A DNA stretch of 64,000 nucleotides from Zygaena filipendulae (taxonomy: Eukaryota; Arthropoda; Insecta; Lepidoptera; Zygaenidae), in contig OU015649.1 of the NCBI GenBank assembly GCA_907165275.2, positions 14,042,001-14,106,000 of the forward strand, read 5' to 3'. The position numbers and the translations under genes are program-made. The notes under the pieces were generated by a model that ran no database searches, had not been told where the DNA came from, and worked only from the letters and a program-made list of their open reading frames with translations. This document shows positions 10,881 through 22,594 of this stretch, in pieces (the first letter of the stretch is position 1; every line of letters starts with the position of its first letter).

Positions 10881-12002
10881 CTGCTTATATATCAGGAGGA
10901 TAAACAAAACATTTTACTATAAAGACAGACTCGGCTTCAACATACAATAGCAGCAACATCGGCACATAAATAACCTTACAAGTGGCACCGCAACACATCA
11001 GGTACTTCAGTAGACTAAAATATCAAACAAATAAGACAGACTAATAAAAATTACGGACCGCTCATTTAACAACTTCAACAACCGTAGGCGAATTAAAAAA
11101 TTTTCTTCCCAACATTAATCGTTATTAAAGGCAGAAAGTTTTACGGGAGTATTTAACGCAAAGTAAGAAAAGATAAGGCCTATTATTTGCTAGGGGAATA
11201 ATTCACTTGTCTCCTTAAACCTTACTGGAGTGTTTTGTTGAGACAAATTGCTCCAGTGGTTCAATTCATGCTTTAGGGCCTAATTAGTATCTCTAATGTT
11301 TTAATGATTATTTATAAGCGAGGTCAAAGCTATTTTAAATTGTAAGTAAATAAGTCTAACTCTGAGACCAATGAGGAGGTCTGACATACTAAATATGTTA
11401 AATATCTTGTATGATAAAATGCTGAATTTCGAGACTAACATACTAAACGTGAAAGGTCACTCTACATTATATATTGTGGAGTATATTGTGCTGTAAAAAG
11501 AGATCGATTGACAGATGGTAGCCAAGCGACAAATGAAGAAGTATTATCTGAACTTAAGCAGTAAGTTAAGTTCTTATAGAGATGGCAAGGCCTCCGCCAC
11601 GAATATTCCGGAATAGGAGCTTTAGACACGCAAGAAACAGTTATCGATGACGATGATTAATTTAGTTATCGTAACAATTAACGATAAACTTCATTATTTG
11701 TGCTTAAAGCGAGTTTATTACATGTAGACAGTATTTACTATGTAGTAGATACTTATGCTAAATGATCAGTCAGACTCCAATAAAAGAACAAAAAAGGTAC
11801 TTTGAACTTTTTTGTTCCATTTTATTTGTAACATGGATTGATTATATTATTTAAAATATTGTTTATGACAAACTTGTAACTTTTAAATACTTTACAAGCA
11901 TTTACAAAATATATTCTGTTTATGGCGTTATACAGAATATTATTTTATCACGAGTAAGTATTAAAATATTTTACAGCTATTAGGTACTTCGGCTCTTATA
12001 CC
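10881..12002. other. No gene seen
   Basis: AT-rich. I see only short imperfect hairpins, for example ctggagtg / gctccag near 11225-11265. Confidence 0.5.
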
Positions 12003-12268
12003 CTGAGACGAATAGGAGCTTGTTCGGTAAAGTTTGCAATCGAATGTTTCCAATCGAAGATTGGTCACCACTCACCAGCATTTCTGTTACCGTTGGTTGG
12101 TAGAGCACCATGTCCCGTCAGAACCCTCTTTTTTGCACCGAATTGACACCGCGCGGGGTTGGTCACTGTGCCTGCCGGTCACTGATATTGTGTCGCCAAA
12201 ACATCTTTCGGGCAACGGTTTCAATCGCCCTCCAATCCTCTATGGTCTGACCGATTTCTCTCCCTGTG
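12003..12268 (+). mobile_element. GC-rich short repeat, partner of 61444-61683
   Basis: This copy shares with the minus strand of 61444-61683 the segments gcttgttcgg, cgaagattggt, gaccaca-like spacers, ttgacaccgcgcggggt, tcactgatattgtgtcgcc and ggcaacg. Both ends carry a GAGAaaaaT-like sequence in inverted form, so it may be a MITE, though the ends are weak. The open frame over it (12034-12315) looks fortuitous. Confidence 0.6.
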
Positions 12269-13639
12269 TACGTACAGTACACCTTCTTATCATGCGACAA
12301 GGTCAGAATTCTTAGAATCATTGTTTATATTATATAAACACATATTATCCAATAACAACTTCTCGGATCGCAGTAAATATTTCTGATTTGTGTTTACATA
12401 CCACGGGATTGGTCGTCTCTGATAACCTTTTGTTTCGCGCATATCGCTGTTGTGACTTCAGCTTTGAAATCACGAATCAATTTATTATTAATCTACTCTA
12501 TGAATATTTGGTTGTCTTCATTGTTGAATTTCTTTTTCGTGCCTTAACTCATTAATCTTCAATTATGGATAGTTTCAACAAGATATTTTTATTTATTTTT
12601 TCAATATAAATTTTACTCGTATTAAAAAGAACTATACTGTGCATATTTTTCGTCATCCTTTTTTTATATTACTATTAGGTAAACATCCTGCTACAACGAT
12701 TAAATAAACATTGCATTTATTAATCAGAATTTTTTTTATTGATATTTATGGCTTTCATCATTTATTGCTATGCTATCGATAAACAGCAATAACTATGAAT
12801 AAACAAATCGTTAAAACTGAAACCAAAAGGGAAGGATATTGTCGAACCACATAGACCGTTTGGAATTGGGCCAAAATAATCAAGTAACGGAAAGGCTGAA
12901 TGTAATCAAAATCATTACTTATTTTATAGACCAGCGTCTTTATTGTCCGCGCGGACAAACATACCGCTTCGTTTGACCTTCAATAGAACAGACTTCGATT
13001 GTGATTTCAATTGTGGAATCTCGTTACGGACGTTTCATCTTTCGCTTTTTTCGTGCGATTGGTTAAGTTCATAATGAATTTGTGAGTCCTCTTTGTTCGG
13101 GACAAAGATTTCGTGACGAATTCAACACAAACAATATCAAGCTTCGGTGTTGTAATAATACGAGTGGTAGGTATTTCACCTACTTATGGCGTCATGAATG
13201 TTTCACACTTCAAGTTTAGCGATCGCTCACTATAATACCTATAATGACGTCATTATATTGGATAAACAGTTTCGGATGCCACTTGATCTACATTCAATGT
13301 AACATTAACGTTTAGATAAGGTGGGTTCGCTGGAATCGCAAAGTCTAGTTGTAAATATGCACCTACTTATATTTCGAATCGATGAAATCATCGCTCTATC
13401 TACGTAGTTATTTTATATAAGGTATTTTATATCAAACAGCTAGGTACTCACCTTGAACAATATTACTCACTAAACTAACATTAATGCCTACTTAGCAATA
13501 AGCCTTAGCCTTATCACGTATGACACAACACAAGCAACTGCGAAATATTAACCAAGGTAAACTAAACAACATACCAACCTTAAACCAAAACCAAATCCGG
13601 CTTCGCAACACGTATATTAATGTAACGTTTCCAAATCAA
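12269..13639. other. No gene seen
   Basis: AT-rich. A palindromic taatgacgtcatta is at about 13239-13256. No coding segment recognised. Confidence 0.5.
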
Positions 13640-14100
13640 AAGCACATTACATCCTCTTTAGTTCACTTCGGGCTTACACAGCGTACGCTCGACGAGCACA
13701 CATAGACAACATCACATTTTGCACTTGCCGTCGACGACGAAAACAATACGGGATTCCAGAAACAAAAAAAAAAAAAAAACAGAAGCGTAGCGCATCCAGT
13801 TAGCAGACGTTTTATGTCCCCGCGGGGCACGTGAGCGCGAGAACGTAACCGGTCACAGTTTATTTTCACAATTAACTATACGTCGGTGACTACGATTGTG
13901 GACGCCGGTGCGAATGACACACGCGCCTGCGGTACCGTTCGGTTAGCGACTGACTCGCGTCTCGACTCCAGCGAGCCGCGAGGGGACTGCCCGGCGACCA
14001 GAGAGTAGAGGGCTGCGTGCGGCGGCGTGCCGTGCCGTGCGTGAGCCTGCAAACCTTAGCAAGCGGCTCCAATAACAATAATTATAACTACAAACATTAC
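13640..14100. promoter_or_regulatory. CpG-rich island, possible promoter or 5' exon
   Basis: This is among the most GC- and CpG-rich single-copy stretches, with ccccgcggggcacgtgagcgcgag and tgcggcggcgtgccgtgcc-type sequence between AT-rich flanks. A TCAGT initiator-like site is on the minus strand at 13953-13949, and a CAG|GTGAGG donor-like site on the minus strand near 14107. A first exon of a host gene is possible, but strand, start and coding content cannot be settled from sequence alone. Confidence 0.3.
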
Positions 14101-14852
14101 CTCACCTGCTTGTTTCTGTGCTCTTCGCTTTGTATTCTATATTACTTAAAGGAACCTACTAATCTTTTTCTTCGTATACAAACTTTCGTATAGCGTTTAG
14201 TCGGTTCCAATTAAAAAAAATGTATTTCTAACAACATCATACGGTTCTAAATTGCAATTTATGGTATTTTAGATTGCAAAATCTTTCCCAGAGCCCTATC
14301 GCGGACCCCGAAGGAATCAGTTTGAAACGAAATAATAGTATATGAGGCGCTCTTTAAACCGCCACTGCGAAACTTTGTTCGATATAGCATCGTAAAACAC
14401 AACGAAATCAACTGTTAACAAAAATATTTATGTTGGGACCGCCATCTTTGATTCCTGACAAAAACTCCGGTTACGCGCATCTTTTACTCATCTCTTTTCA
14501 CTTACTAGGTATACCTATTTTGTTTTGCAATGTATATTTATTAAATGAGGTTTCTTTTGACGTCTACGAAACCCACTACCTATTAAACATTGGCTAGGCA
14601 GTGTTTTTCTTAAATTCCTAATATTCTTTTATTTTTCACGTACCTACCTGCTCTAAGATTCGGGTTGCGTGGTACTGTAAGGGCAAAAAAGTATTGAATG
14701 GAAGGTAGCTGGTCGGGTGTCATCATTGACAGGTGGTAACAATGTGCGTCATGAGTTAGGGTTACATAAAGAATTTTGGGGAATATGAAATCGTTACAAA
14801 TGAGATAGAATCTTTGAATCACTGCATGGCAATGGTAAAGTGGATTTTATAA
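14101..14852. other. No gene seen
   Basis: AT-rich and unassigned. 14430-14460 (gggaccgccatctttgattcc) resembles 62487-62507 and may belong to a dispersed repeat. Confidence 0.45.
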
Positions 14853-15111
14853 TCTAATATATATAAATCACGTGTCACGTTGTTTGTCCGCGATGGACTC
14901 CGAAACTACTGAACGGATTTTGATAAAATTTTGTAACCATTCATAAAATAGTCCAACTTAAAAGATAGGATAGTTTTTATCCCGGAATTCCCGCGGGAAT
15001 CCAGAACTCAGGGGTACAAAGAAAAAGTACTCTACGTCCTAGAGTACTTTTTCCCGGAATTCCCGCGGGAACTCCGAAATTACCGCGGATGAAATCGCGC
15101 GGGACAGCTAG
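14853..15111 (+). mobile_element. Helitron-like element, tandem copy 1
   Basis: Starts TCTAATATATATAAATC after an A and ends gcgcgggacagCTAG before a T. Inside, ttcccggaattcccgcggga occurs twice (about 14978 and 15050) because the terminal part is duplicated. The same start is found at 63966 to the window end. Confidence 0.72.
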
Positions 15112-15113
15112 TA

Positions 15114-15307
15114 TCTAATATATAAAATTCTCGTGTCACAATGTTCGTTCCCATACTCCTCCGAAACGGCTTGACCGATTCTCATGAAATTTTTTATGCA
15201 TATTCAGTAAGCCTGAGAATCGGCTACTATCTATTTTTCATCCCCCTAAAGGGAGTTCCTGCGGGAATTCTGATACTCATACGGGTGAAACCGCAGGGCA
15301 CAGCTAG
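15114..15307 (+). mobile_element. Helitron-like element, tandem copy 2
   Basis: Begins TCTAATATATAAAATTCTCG two bases after copy 1 and ends gggtgaaaccgcagggcacagCTAG. The open frame 15141-15365 running through it is not a gene. Confidence 0.72.
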
Positions 15308-15500
15308 TAATATTATAAATGTAAAAGTGTGGATGTTTGGATGTTTGTTACTCAATCACGCTTAAACGGTTGAACGGATTTGGATGAAATTTGGCATGCA
15401 TGTTGTCAGGGGTACAGAGAAGGACATAGGGTGCTTTTTATTCCGAAATTCCCGCAGGAACTCCGAAATTACCACGGGTGAAACCGCGGGGCACAGCTAG
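15308..15500 (+). mobile_element. Helitron-like element, tandem copy 3
   Basis: Starts directly after copy 2 at taatattataaatg, so the first few bases of the usual 5' end are missing. It ends gggtgaaaccgcggggcacagCTAG. Three head-to-tail copies suggest repeated insertion at the same AT site or rolling-circle tandem formation. Confidence 0.7.
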
Positions 15501-17404
15501 CATGTATGTTTACAAAACAGAAAATCTGCGTTTAACTATTAATAAATCATGCATCGTTTAAAACTTTAGGTCTAGAAATTTAAAATTTTGTACAAGGCTT
15601 CCAATTATAATATGGGCATGCTAAGAAGGGATGAAACGGAATAAAACTAGAACTTAACTATCTTCATAGCTTTCAATAAAGGCAAGAAGTTCCGATCCTC
15701 TCTCTTTCGCGTTCGGCGCAACATTCCAAGCTTCAACCCTACAATTATCGTTCATTTTCTGACCAAATAACACGAATTCCATATCTTTGGAACAACAAAA
15801 GACAAAAAACTAACAGAACCGAATGTGAACGTGCGTAGGTACCTACCTACCTATCAAGATTTCGTGTTCGTTCAATTTTATTATGCGCGACCCAATAAAA
15901 CAGATAGTAGCAATTTGTCACACCGGCTCCAATATAGCTTGAAGATCAATCGCTATTTCGACTTAGATGCCTACCTACTCTCTAGGTTCTGAAAACATTA
16001 TTATTTAGGTATCTACTGTCGAGGTCGACCGAATGTCGAATCGGTACTTCGAAGTTGTTCTTTCGGTCAATAACAAAAAAAAAGCTTCATCGAGATCTTA
16101 TTTCTAATACGTATTATTAAAGAATTAGATTATCTGTTGAAAATATCTTTTCGAAACGGTTTTCATTGAACCTATTATTGTAAACTCAGAATTAATCTAA
16201 GCTGTGTAGGTACGAGATACGGTCGACTGATTTAGAATAATTTGCTGATACTAAGTTATAAATGATAACATTCTACAACACACATTTATTTAAAACGTAT
16301 AACATACAATTAATAAACTAATAACTTTCATTAAAAACTTTGTAATCGACGAGGAATCGAACCCAGGAGCTTATCATGCATGGTGATTTCGTGCTCTACT
16401 TGCTGCTATCTTTCTTCTTGCAGGCCTGTTTATTAAAAACCAAAATTAGGTGCCTTAGGTACCTTAATGCCTAAGATTGAGAAACTAAAAAATGCTATCA
16501 TCAAATAGTTGATTCTACAGGAACAACATTGCCGAAAGGAACGCGCGAGACATAAAATTCACAGTTTGTTACACAATAGAGTTAGTTCGGTTTGAAACTT
16601 CCTCCGTCTTCCGATTGCGTATATTGTGTACAGAATAGTATATGAATGATTTATATTGTAGGCACTGTTGTCCGTACGTGTTGTCTATTAACGTATCGTT
16701 AGATATTACAATAGTTGATTGTTAATATAAATTGCCGGTTACGTATAAACTACACATCGAATATAATGTTACGATTTCGTCGTTTTCTTCTCATGTACCC
16801 ATTCTTCTAATCGGCATCCAGATTTCTTCCTTGTTTTTTGTCTTATTTATTTCCAATTCCAGAGGATATCATCTGGATCTCTGATTTAGATTTACTGTTG
16901 CAGTTCTTCTTATATGTATATGGTTTTCGCTTTGATCGCTATAAAAGTAGGTACGTTTATCAGTAATTAGTAATTACTAAACTTTTAGTAACACCAATAA
17001 AAGCGATAGGATACACGACAATTGACCGAAATAAAACAAAAATTAAGTCTATTAATAAGCCAATAAGGAATTATTCCAGTCCGACGCCCGTATCTAACAA
17101 TCAAACAAACGTTTTACTGTCGCATTACACGAACTGGGCATTTGTGATCGTCCCGATAGTGTTATGGAAGCGTGTTGTCCTATGGTATATTTTGTTTCCT
17201 ATGATTTCAATACACCGTCTCCCCTCGAGCATAAATAATGCATGTCGAAATTTCGTACGGCGTCCCGTATACACTGATAAAGATCGATAATAACGCTACA
17301 ATTCTCCGGTTCGATAGAGCTTTGCTCATAGAACAGAAGCCACCACAGAACAAATAAATTAACTAGAGAGGACATGTAGGCGGGGTAGGCGCGCCACGGT
17401 TGCA
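15501..17404. other. No gene; one SINE-like remnant inside
   Basis: AT-rich single-copy sequence, apart from the tRNA-like remnant at 16351-16412 listed separately. A palindromic attagtaattact is near 16963. Confidence 0.5.
16351..16412 (-). repeat. tRNA-like (SINE head) remnant
   Basis: On the minus strand 16364-16353 reads GGGTTCGATTCC, a good RNA polymerase III B box. 44 bases upstream, 16408-16396 reads TAGCAGCAAGTAG, an imperfect A box; that spacing is the one in tRNA genes. The would-be acceptor stem does not pair, so it is not a functional tRNA. A tRNA-derived SINE fragment is the best reading. Confidence 0.42.
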
Positions 17405-17409
17405 AAGGA

Positions 17410-17431
17410 AGTTAGAGCAAATGCTCTAACT
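17410..17431. repeat. Perfect 9-bp hairpin with 4-nt loop
   Basis: AGTTAGAGC at 17410-17418 and GCTCTAACT at 17423-17431 enclose AAAT. It is followed about 120 bp on by ttttggcaataaatgg and T-rich sequence, as in the 3' end of a non-LTR element; the copies at 38.6 and 54.2 kb have a comparable hairpin before their AATAAA. Confidence 0.55.
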
Positions 17432-18190
17432 TGCCCAACACTTCTTTTGCTGCCATCTCAAGTATATTTGATGTGCGACTCTCTCCATTAATTAATAGGA
17501 ATTTTAAGTTTTGTTTATGTAAGTATGTACACAGTTTTTGTTTTGGCAATAAATGGTTTTTTATTTATTATTTTATTTTTTTTATTAACCACAATATTCC
17601 CAAAACTGAATTTTGAAAACAGTGACTAAGTAAAAACATAACCATAAAGCGTTTTATACATTTATTTACGTTAATGAATGTTTTTTTGCGTGATGAATAG
17701 TTTTGTGTGCAAAAATCACCCGGCGACACTGTTTCTCATCTGTTTTCATACTAGACTTAGTAATGTCACTTCTATCTATTATTTTCAGTTCTGTGGAAGC
17801 CACAGTCAGATCACACAGAGTATAATTTCATATCGAAAAAAATAAAAATAAACATTTGCATACAGATTTATTAAATTCAATTTAAACGGATCGCCACGAT
17901 CGCGATATTGTCAAGGAAGTTTCTGTTATGATTAAGTGCAGTCGCCGCACCGGTAAATTATTTAGCGTTATCTGCAGTTCTATCTTTAATATGATTGTTA
18001 TGATTATTAATATTATGATAGCGAAACTCATGTCGTAACGGTTATTCGACTGTATTGTTCAACTAAACTATGAAGTTTAGTGAAGTATTGATTTAGGTAT
18101 CTACTATGTTTTAAAACGGGGCCAAATGCTTAGAAGAAAAGACTGACGCGATTTATGAACGCAGAGAGAGCAAGCTACGATAGTTCTAAT
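17432..18190. other. No gene; possible retrotransposon 3' end at left
   Basis: 17550-17556 contains an AATAAA followed by repeated ttatttattattttattttttttatt. Beyond that the sequence is AT-rich and unassigned. Confidence 0.45.
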
Positions 18191-18503
18191 GCGCTTATTA
18201 CACTTTGCAATTTCAGCGCACCAATTTAGTGCTCTAAATCGGATACAATTTAGGGTCCGTGAGTGAGAGGGAGAGAGCAAAGAATCATCGACATCATAAA
18301 TCGACTGCTGTAGGGTACATTTTAATGTAGTGTGATCACTCGCTCTCTCTCTCACTCACCGACCAATCAATTTAGGGTCCTCCCTACAGCAGTCGATTTA
18401 GGGTACAATTTAGTGTAGTGTGATTACTCGCTCTCTCCCTCTCACTCACGGACCCTAAATTGTATCCGATTTAGAGCACTAAATTGCAAGGTGTAGTAAG
18501 CGC
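18191..18503. mobile_element. MITE built of nested palindromes
   Basis: The outer ends GCGCTTATTACACTTTGCAA and, complemented, GCGCTTACTACACCTTGCAA match at 18 of 20. The arms continue inwards through AATTTAGTGCTCTAAATCGG and GGGTCCGTGAGTGAGAGG to about 18275 and 18430. Inside, TCGACTGCTGTAGGG (18301) is matched by its complement at about 18385-18398, and the arm sequence is also partly repeated directly. No clear target duplication and no coding potential. Confidence 0.7.
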
Positions 18504-19017
18504 TTAAATAAGAATGGTAGTCTTCTTAACTGGACGCGAGATGTTAACTTAATATATGGGAATTTACCAGTTAAATTAGCGCAGTGAATATAAACCATGA
18601 ATGAAGTTCAGAAAAGTAGGGACCCAAAAATGTTGCCGAGTTCTTCATTCAGTAACTTTGTATCGATGTGATCCCATTGAAAAACATGTCTGGGTAATGT
18701 TGTACAGCAGGTTTTAAAAAGTGAAATGTTAACATTTCACCGACAGCCTGTACCATTCTTCTGTCGAATGAAATTTTATGCGTTGGCAATCCATAAATAA
18801 ATACATCCCAAATTATAAAGTCAATGTGTGTTACCAGCGCAATTCGATTTCAATGGGCCGTATATTTGCGGCTCAACGGTTTTTTACTAACGAATAAATA
18901 CCTACTTATTCGTTAATAAAAAAACACTCATATTTTATATTGTCATTTCGTTTCTTATTATAATTATAAACAGAGAGTCGTCTCCCGTTCCTAATAACCT
19001 CATCGATTATTTCAATA
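18504..19017. other. No gene; two strong hairpins
   Basis: 18721-18740 is a perfect 20-bp palindrome (GTGAAATGTTAACATTTCAC) inside a longer imperfect one with GTACAG / CTGTAC outer arms (about 18700-18757). 18881-18926 is another hairpin, with TAACGAATAA / TTATTCGTTA arms extended by T6 / A7. Confidence 0.65.
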
Positions 19018-19215
19018 ATAGCTGTGTCCCGAAGTTTCACCCGCGTTAATTTCGGAGATCCCGCGGGAATTCCGAGATAAAAACTAGCCTGAGTTAATCC
19101 TTATAACATCAGCTATCTGCCAGTGAAAGTCCTGTTAAAACCGGTCCAGCCAGAGCCAGCCAGCCTGTTTCAGAGATTACCCGGAACAAACAGAAAGACA
19201 GACCGACGGACAGAC
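19018..19215 (-). mobile_element. Helitron-like element, second subtype
   Basis: The left end is degenerate (ATAGctgtgtcccgaag instead of CTAG and CCGCGG). It then reads tttcacccgcgttaatttcgg, the segment cagctatctgccagtgaaagt, and a cagaaagacagaccgacggacag tract. The same subtype is in plus orientation at 60741-60924 and 39725-39887. Confidence 0.62.
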
Positions 19216-20990
19216 AAAAAAATTAAAGTTTTGATGTTAGTGGCATTTCGTAAAAAAGCTGTAATTTATATTTTGTAATGTATTTACCTATCTACACAGG
19301 AAAAGATTAAAATAAATGAATAATATACACATAAAAAAAAGTCTAAAGAACTTAAAAGATCTGCAGAGAGATGGAAAATTCTGCTTCATTTATACTCATA
19401 AAAGACGAAACAAAACGTCCACAAAAAAAAAAATTGCACGAACAATAACAGCGGGGATGATATTAATCTCGCTCCCATACAACCTCCGTTTGGCGTTCCC
19501 GCGTTTTTATTACTATTTGAAAGCTGCTCACTCAAAACGATAGTCCGTTCACGTGTGCGCCGGATGTACAGATGAAAGGGACGAAACCATTCACCGACCC
19601 TTTTGAGCTAAAACTCGCGGTTTTATGCCAAAACAAGGACTTATTGTGTGTTAACCAAATTGAATGCACGCAAACCGATATTTTTTTATAATCCTTACAC
19701 CGATGCGAATTAACACTATAATCGCGGAGCGGTGATTTTTCACAGATTCAAAAGCTGTTTTGTCGTTTCGCCAGTCCCATTGACGCCGCGAACCCGAGAG
19801 TGCGGCTTCGGACAGAACTCGTAAAATCGAAGCGCAACGGCGATATACAAGGCCAGCCGGATGAATATTGAGATTGAGAGAGAGAAACCGCTATTATACG
19901 CGCGACACACGTGCCGAAAGAACGAGAAACATCGTAATATACAGCCTGTAAGGTTAGACGAGTAAGGTATTGCAGGAGGGTATTCATTATTACATTCTTG
20001 TCTGAAATATCATGACATACATTTTGACGTAAAAAAATGCCTAAAATTGAGCGGACAAGTTGCCGGCGCACCGACGGACTATTCCCCGGCAATGGTCATT
20101 CCGTTTTTCTTTGTATTGACGCTGACGCACCGAAAAATCATTCATCCGCGATTTTATTTAAGGTTTTCTGTGTGATTTATCGGTGTTTTTTTTTTGTTTA
20201 ATGGTAATAGAAAGTATACTTTCGATTATATAACTCGGAACTATCACTGCGCACTAGGACAATATATCATTTATTCTGTGCCTGTATTTTAAAAATACTT
20301 TATAATACCTATTACCTATAATTTCTTTTAGACAAGCGACGATACTGTAAACTTTAAAGTTGTTCTTTCCAAAGCGTCGTGTGTTCTTATAACAAGGTTA
20401 TAACATTTCTATAACAACAAAAAAAGCACAACTTACCAAATTCAATGTCTACATTATCTGTGCTTCGTTCGAAAAACTCTTTCAATATTGAGTGGATAGA
20501 ATAATTCTTCAGCTGGGAAACTTTCCGAGGGAAACCAACCAAGAACTCCGTTGAACATCTTTCGGAGTGTTATTAATTTGTTCGTTCTTTATCTATCCGA
20601 AGGACTGAGGAACTGGAAGTCGTCAAGTTAAGAGCAGGAGACGTTGTTCGCAGAAAGGTTTTCGTAGACGAGCTTTTGTGAAATGATAAGATAGTGGAAG
20701 TTGCGCGGACTTTGCCTAAGTCGATTTGTAGTTGCTCATTTGTTTACGGACGTTGTTAAAATTTAATATTTTAGTATAATTTCATTATATAGGTATAAAG
20801 TAACTTCCTCACTGAATCACCAACAGAAGGTAGCAACATAAAATTTGGACAATAGTTTCCTTACTACATTAGCTTTTTTTTTAAAATTCAATCACGCAAT
20901 ACGTTCATATATGAAATTACGTCATGAAAATTTTAGTGAGGGTAACAAATAAATAAATAAACAAGATTGATAATAAAATTGCACAACCAA
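19216..20990. other. No gene seen
   Basis: Unassigned sequence with moderate CpG content at 19540-19960. The longest open frame (19748-20092, minus, 114 codons) shows no motif, no biased composition and no splice or promoter context. Confidence 0.5.
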
Positions 20991-21196
20991 TCTATACTTA
21001 CTAGTATTATAAATGTTAAAGTTTGGATCAGTGGATGGATGGATGTTTGTGAACTCAATCACGCTAGAACGGCTGGACCGAACTGGATGGAATTTGGCGC
21101 AGAGATAAATAATTATAGTTTCGAGTAGGAAATAGGGTACTTTTTATCCTATGAGAACTCCGAAGTTACCGCGCTTGAAACCGAGGGCACAACTAG
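20991..21196 (+). mobile_element. Helitron-like element
   Basis: Starts TCTATACTTACTAGTATTAT after an A and ends ttgaaaccgagggcacaaCTAG before a T. The terminal hairpin has decayed (accgcgcttgaaaccgagg). Confidence 0.68.
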
Positions 21197-21891
21197 TAAT
21201 ATATAAATAAGCAATCGTTAATGTGAAATAGTATATACTAATATAGTAAAACTTATGGAAAACTTAAAATAAAAACTATATTTACAAATAAAAAATTTGA
21301 CCTTTAATGTAACGCTCTGTTTTGTATGAACATAGACTCGTCAAAATAACTGAATTCGCAGTCAACCAAAGCATCAGTCACGGCTGCGGATCTCAGAATA
21401 GAATACTATCTGCTAACGAACGGCGAAGTAAACTTGTGCGCACACCTGAAACTATACCGAACTATGCGGCGAGTAGTTCATTAAAACTCGTTATCGGAGC
21501 TGAAGTGCCTTCGATGTGCACACGCCTTATGCTTGTTTGCCCTGTTTATGTAATGTGGGAACTACTCGTATATTATTTTGTTTTGTAAATTTAAATTAAG
21601 CTTTTTTGCACTCAAGGTAAAATTTCGGGTTATCTTGCAAAGTAGGTACCAATAGTCGTGGTTGAATCAAACCAAAGCTTTTTTTTAGGGTGGTCCAAAA
21701 AATGATGATCAAACGACACCTTTATACATATTACGTACCTATATTATGTAACGGTTGAACGCCGGACGAGTGAACCTCCATGTCCATACTGGTTGGAAAT
21801 GTATTTATTTATTAAATCTATTTATTAAAAGTAGATAATATTTGGATTAGAATAGGATGTCATAAATAAGGAATCTTTTATACTAATAATT
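21197..21891. other. No gene seen
   Basis: AT-rich. An open frame at 21322-21588 has no recognisable protein feature and is probably chance. Confidence 0.45.
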
Positions 21892-22126
21892 GGACGCAGA
21901 TAAGCAATAACATGTTAACCCACAATATGAAGTTATTGATTCAAAACGCTTTATTGAGAGTTATAGAGCGTTTTTTAATTATGTGTTTACCTTATTACAT
22001 TGTTTAAACACCAAAAAACATTTAAACATATAAAAATGCTGAAAAAAAATCGCGATATGATTTTAAAACACGATTTATTCAAAATTTCTCCAATGTGGGT
22101 TAACACACTATTGCTTATCTATGTCC
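21892..22126 (+). mobile_element. MITE with GGACG ends, copy 1
   Basis: 235 bp. The left end GGACGCAGATAAGCAATAAC and the complemented right end GGACATAGATAAGCAATAGT continue into a shared TGTTAACCCACA. AATT stands outside both ends, but because it is palindromic it may belong to the element. The copy at 25137-25376 lies in the opposite orientation. Confidence 0.75.
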
Positions 22127-22372
22127 AATTGACAATGGAAGAAATTAATACATTTTTTTCTTTGTGAAATAGATGTTTAGGTATAACTAAAATAACACAA
22201 AAGTCTTATAAATTACAGTATTTGTTGACGTTTCCGACCCGGGAACGTTACAGTACGTCTCAGTAGAACGTAGTTGTTACAAATATACACGAAAAAAATA
22301 CGCAACCAGTGGTGCTAAGACCGCCAATATTATTAGAAACTTGTATGACTCTGTAGAAATATTTATAAATAA
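22127..22372. other. No gene seen
   Basis: Short unassigned spacer between two mobile elements. Confidence 0.45.
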
Positions 22373-22594
22373 CTAGCTGTGCCCGCGGTTTCACCCGCGT
22401 TAATTTCAGAGTGCCCGCGGGAATTCTGGGACAAAAAGTACCCTATGTGTTAATCTGATGTATAAGCTATGTTATTGTAAATTTTCATTTAAATCCATCC
22501 AGTAGTTTTTGCGTGAAAGAGTAACTAACATCCGTCCATCCATCCATCCATCCATACATACTTACAAACTTTCGCGTTTATAATATTAGTAGGA
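22373..22594 (-). mobile_element. Helitron-like element
   Basis: Minus-strand 5' end TCCTACTAATATTATAAACG, 3' end hairpin then CTAG at 22373-22376. Close to the copies at 7329-7563 and 60434-60636, including the tgtgttaatctgatgtataagct segment and a variable ccat tandem (about 22535-22553). Confidence 0.75.

Noticed and set aside
16351..16412. Functional tRNA gene on the minus strand
   Set aside because: The B box is good, but acceptor and T stems do not pair; a SINE remnant fits better.
17410..17431. Histone-type or bacterial-type terminator hairpin
   Set aside because: No gene precedes it, and its position before an AATAAA with T-rich tail fits a retrotransposon end.
19748..20092. 114-codon open frame on the minus strand
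   Set aside because: No recognisable domain, signal or context; frames of this length are expected in 64 kb with locally raised GC.
22535..22555. CRISPR-like or satellite array
   Set aside because: The ccat repeats are a short variable tract inside Helitron-like copies; no spaced repeat array exists in the window.
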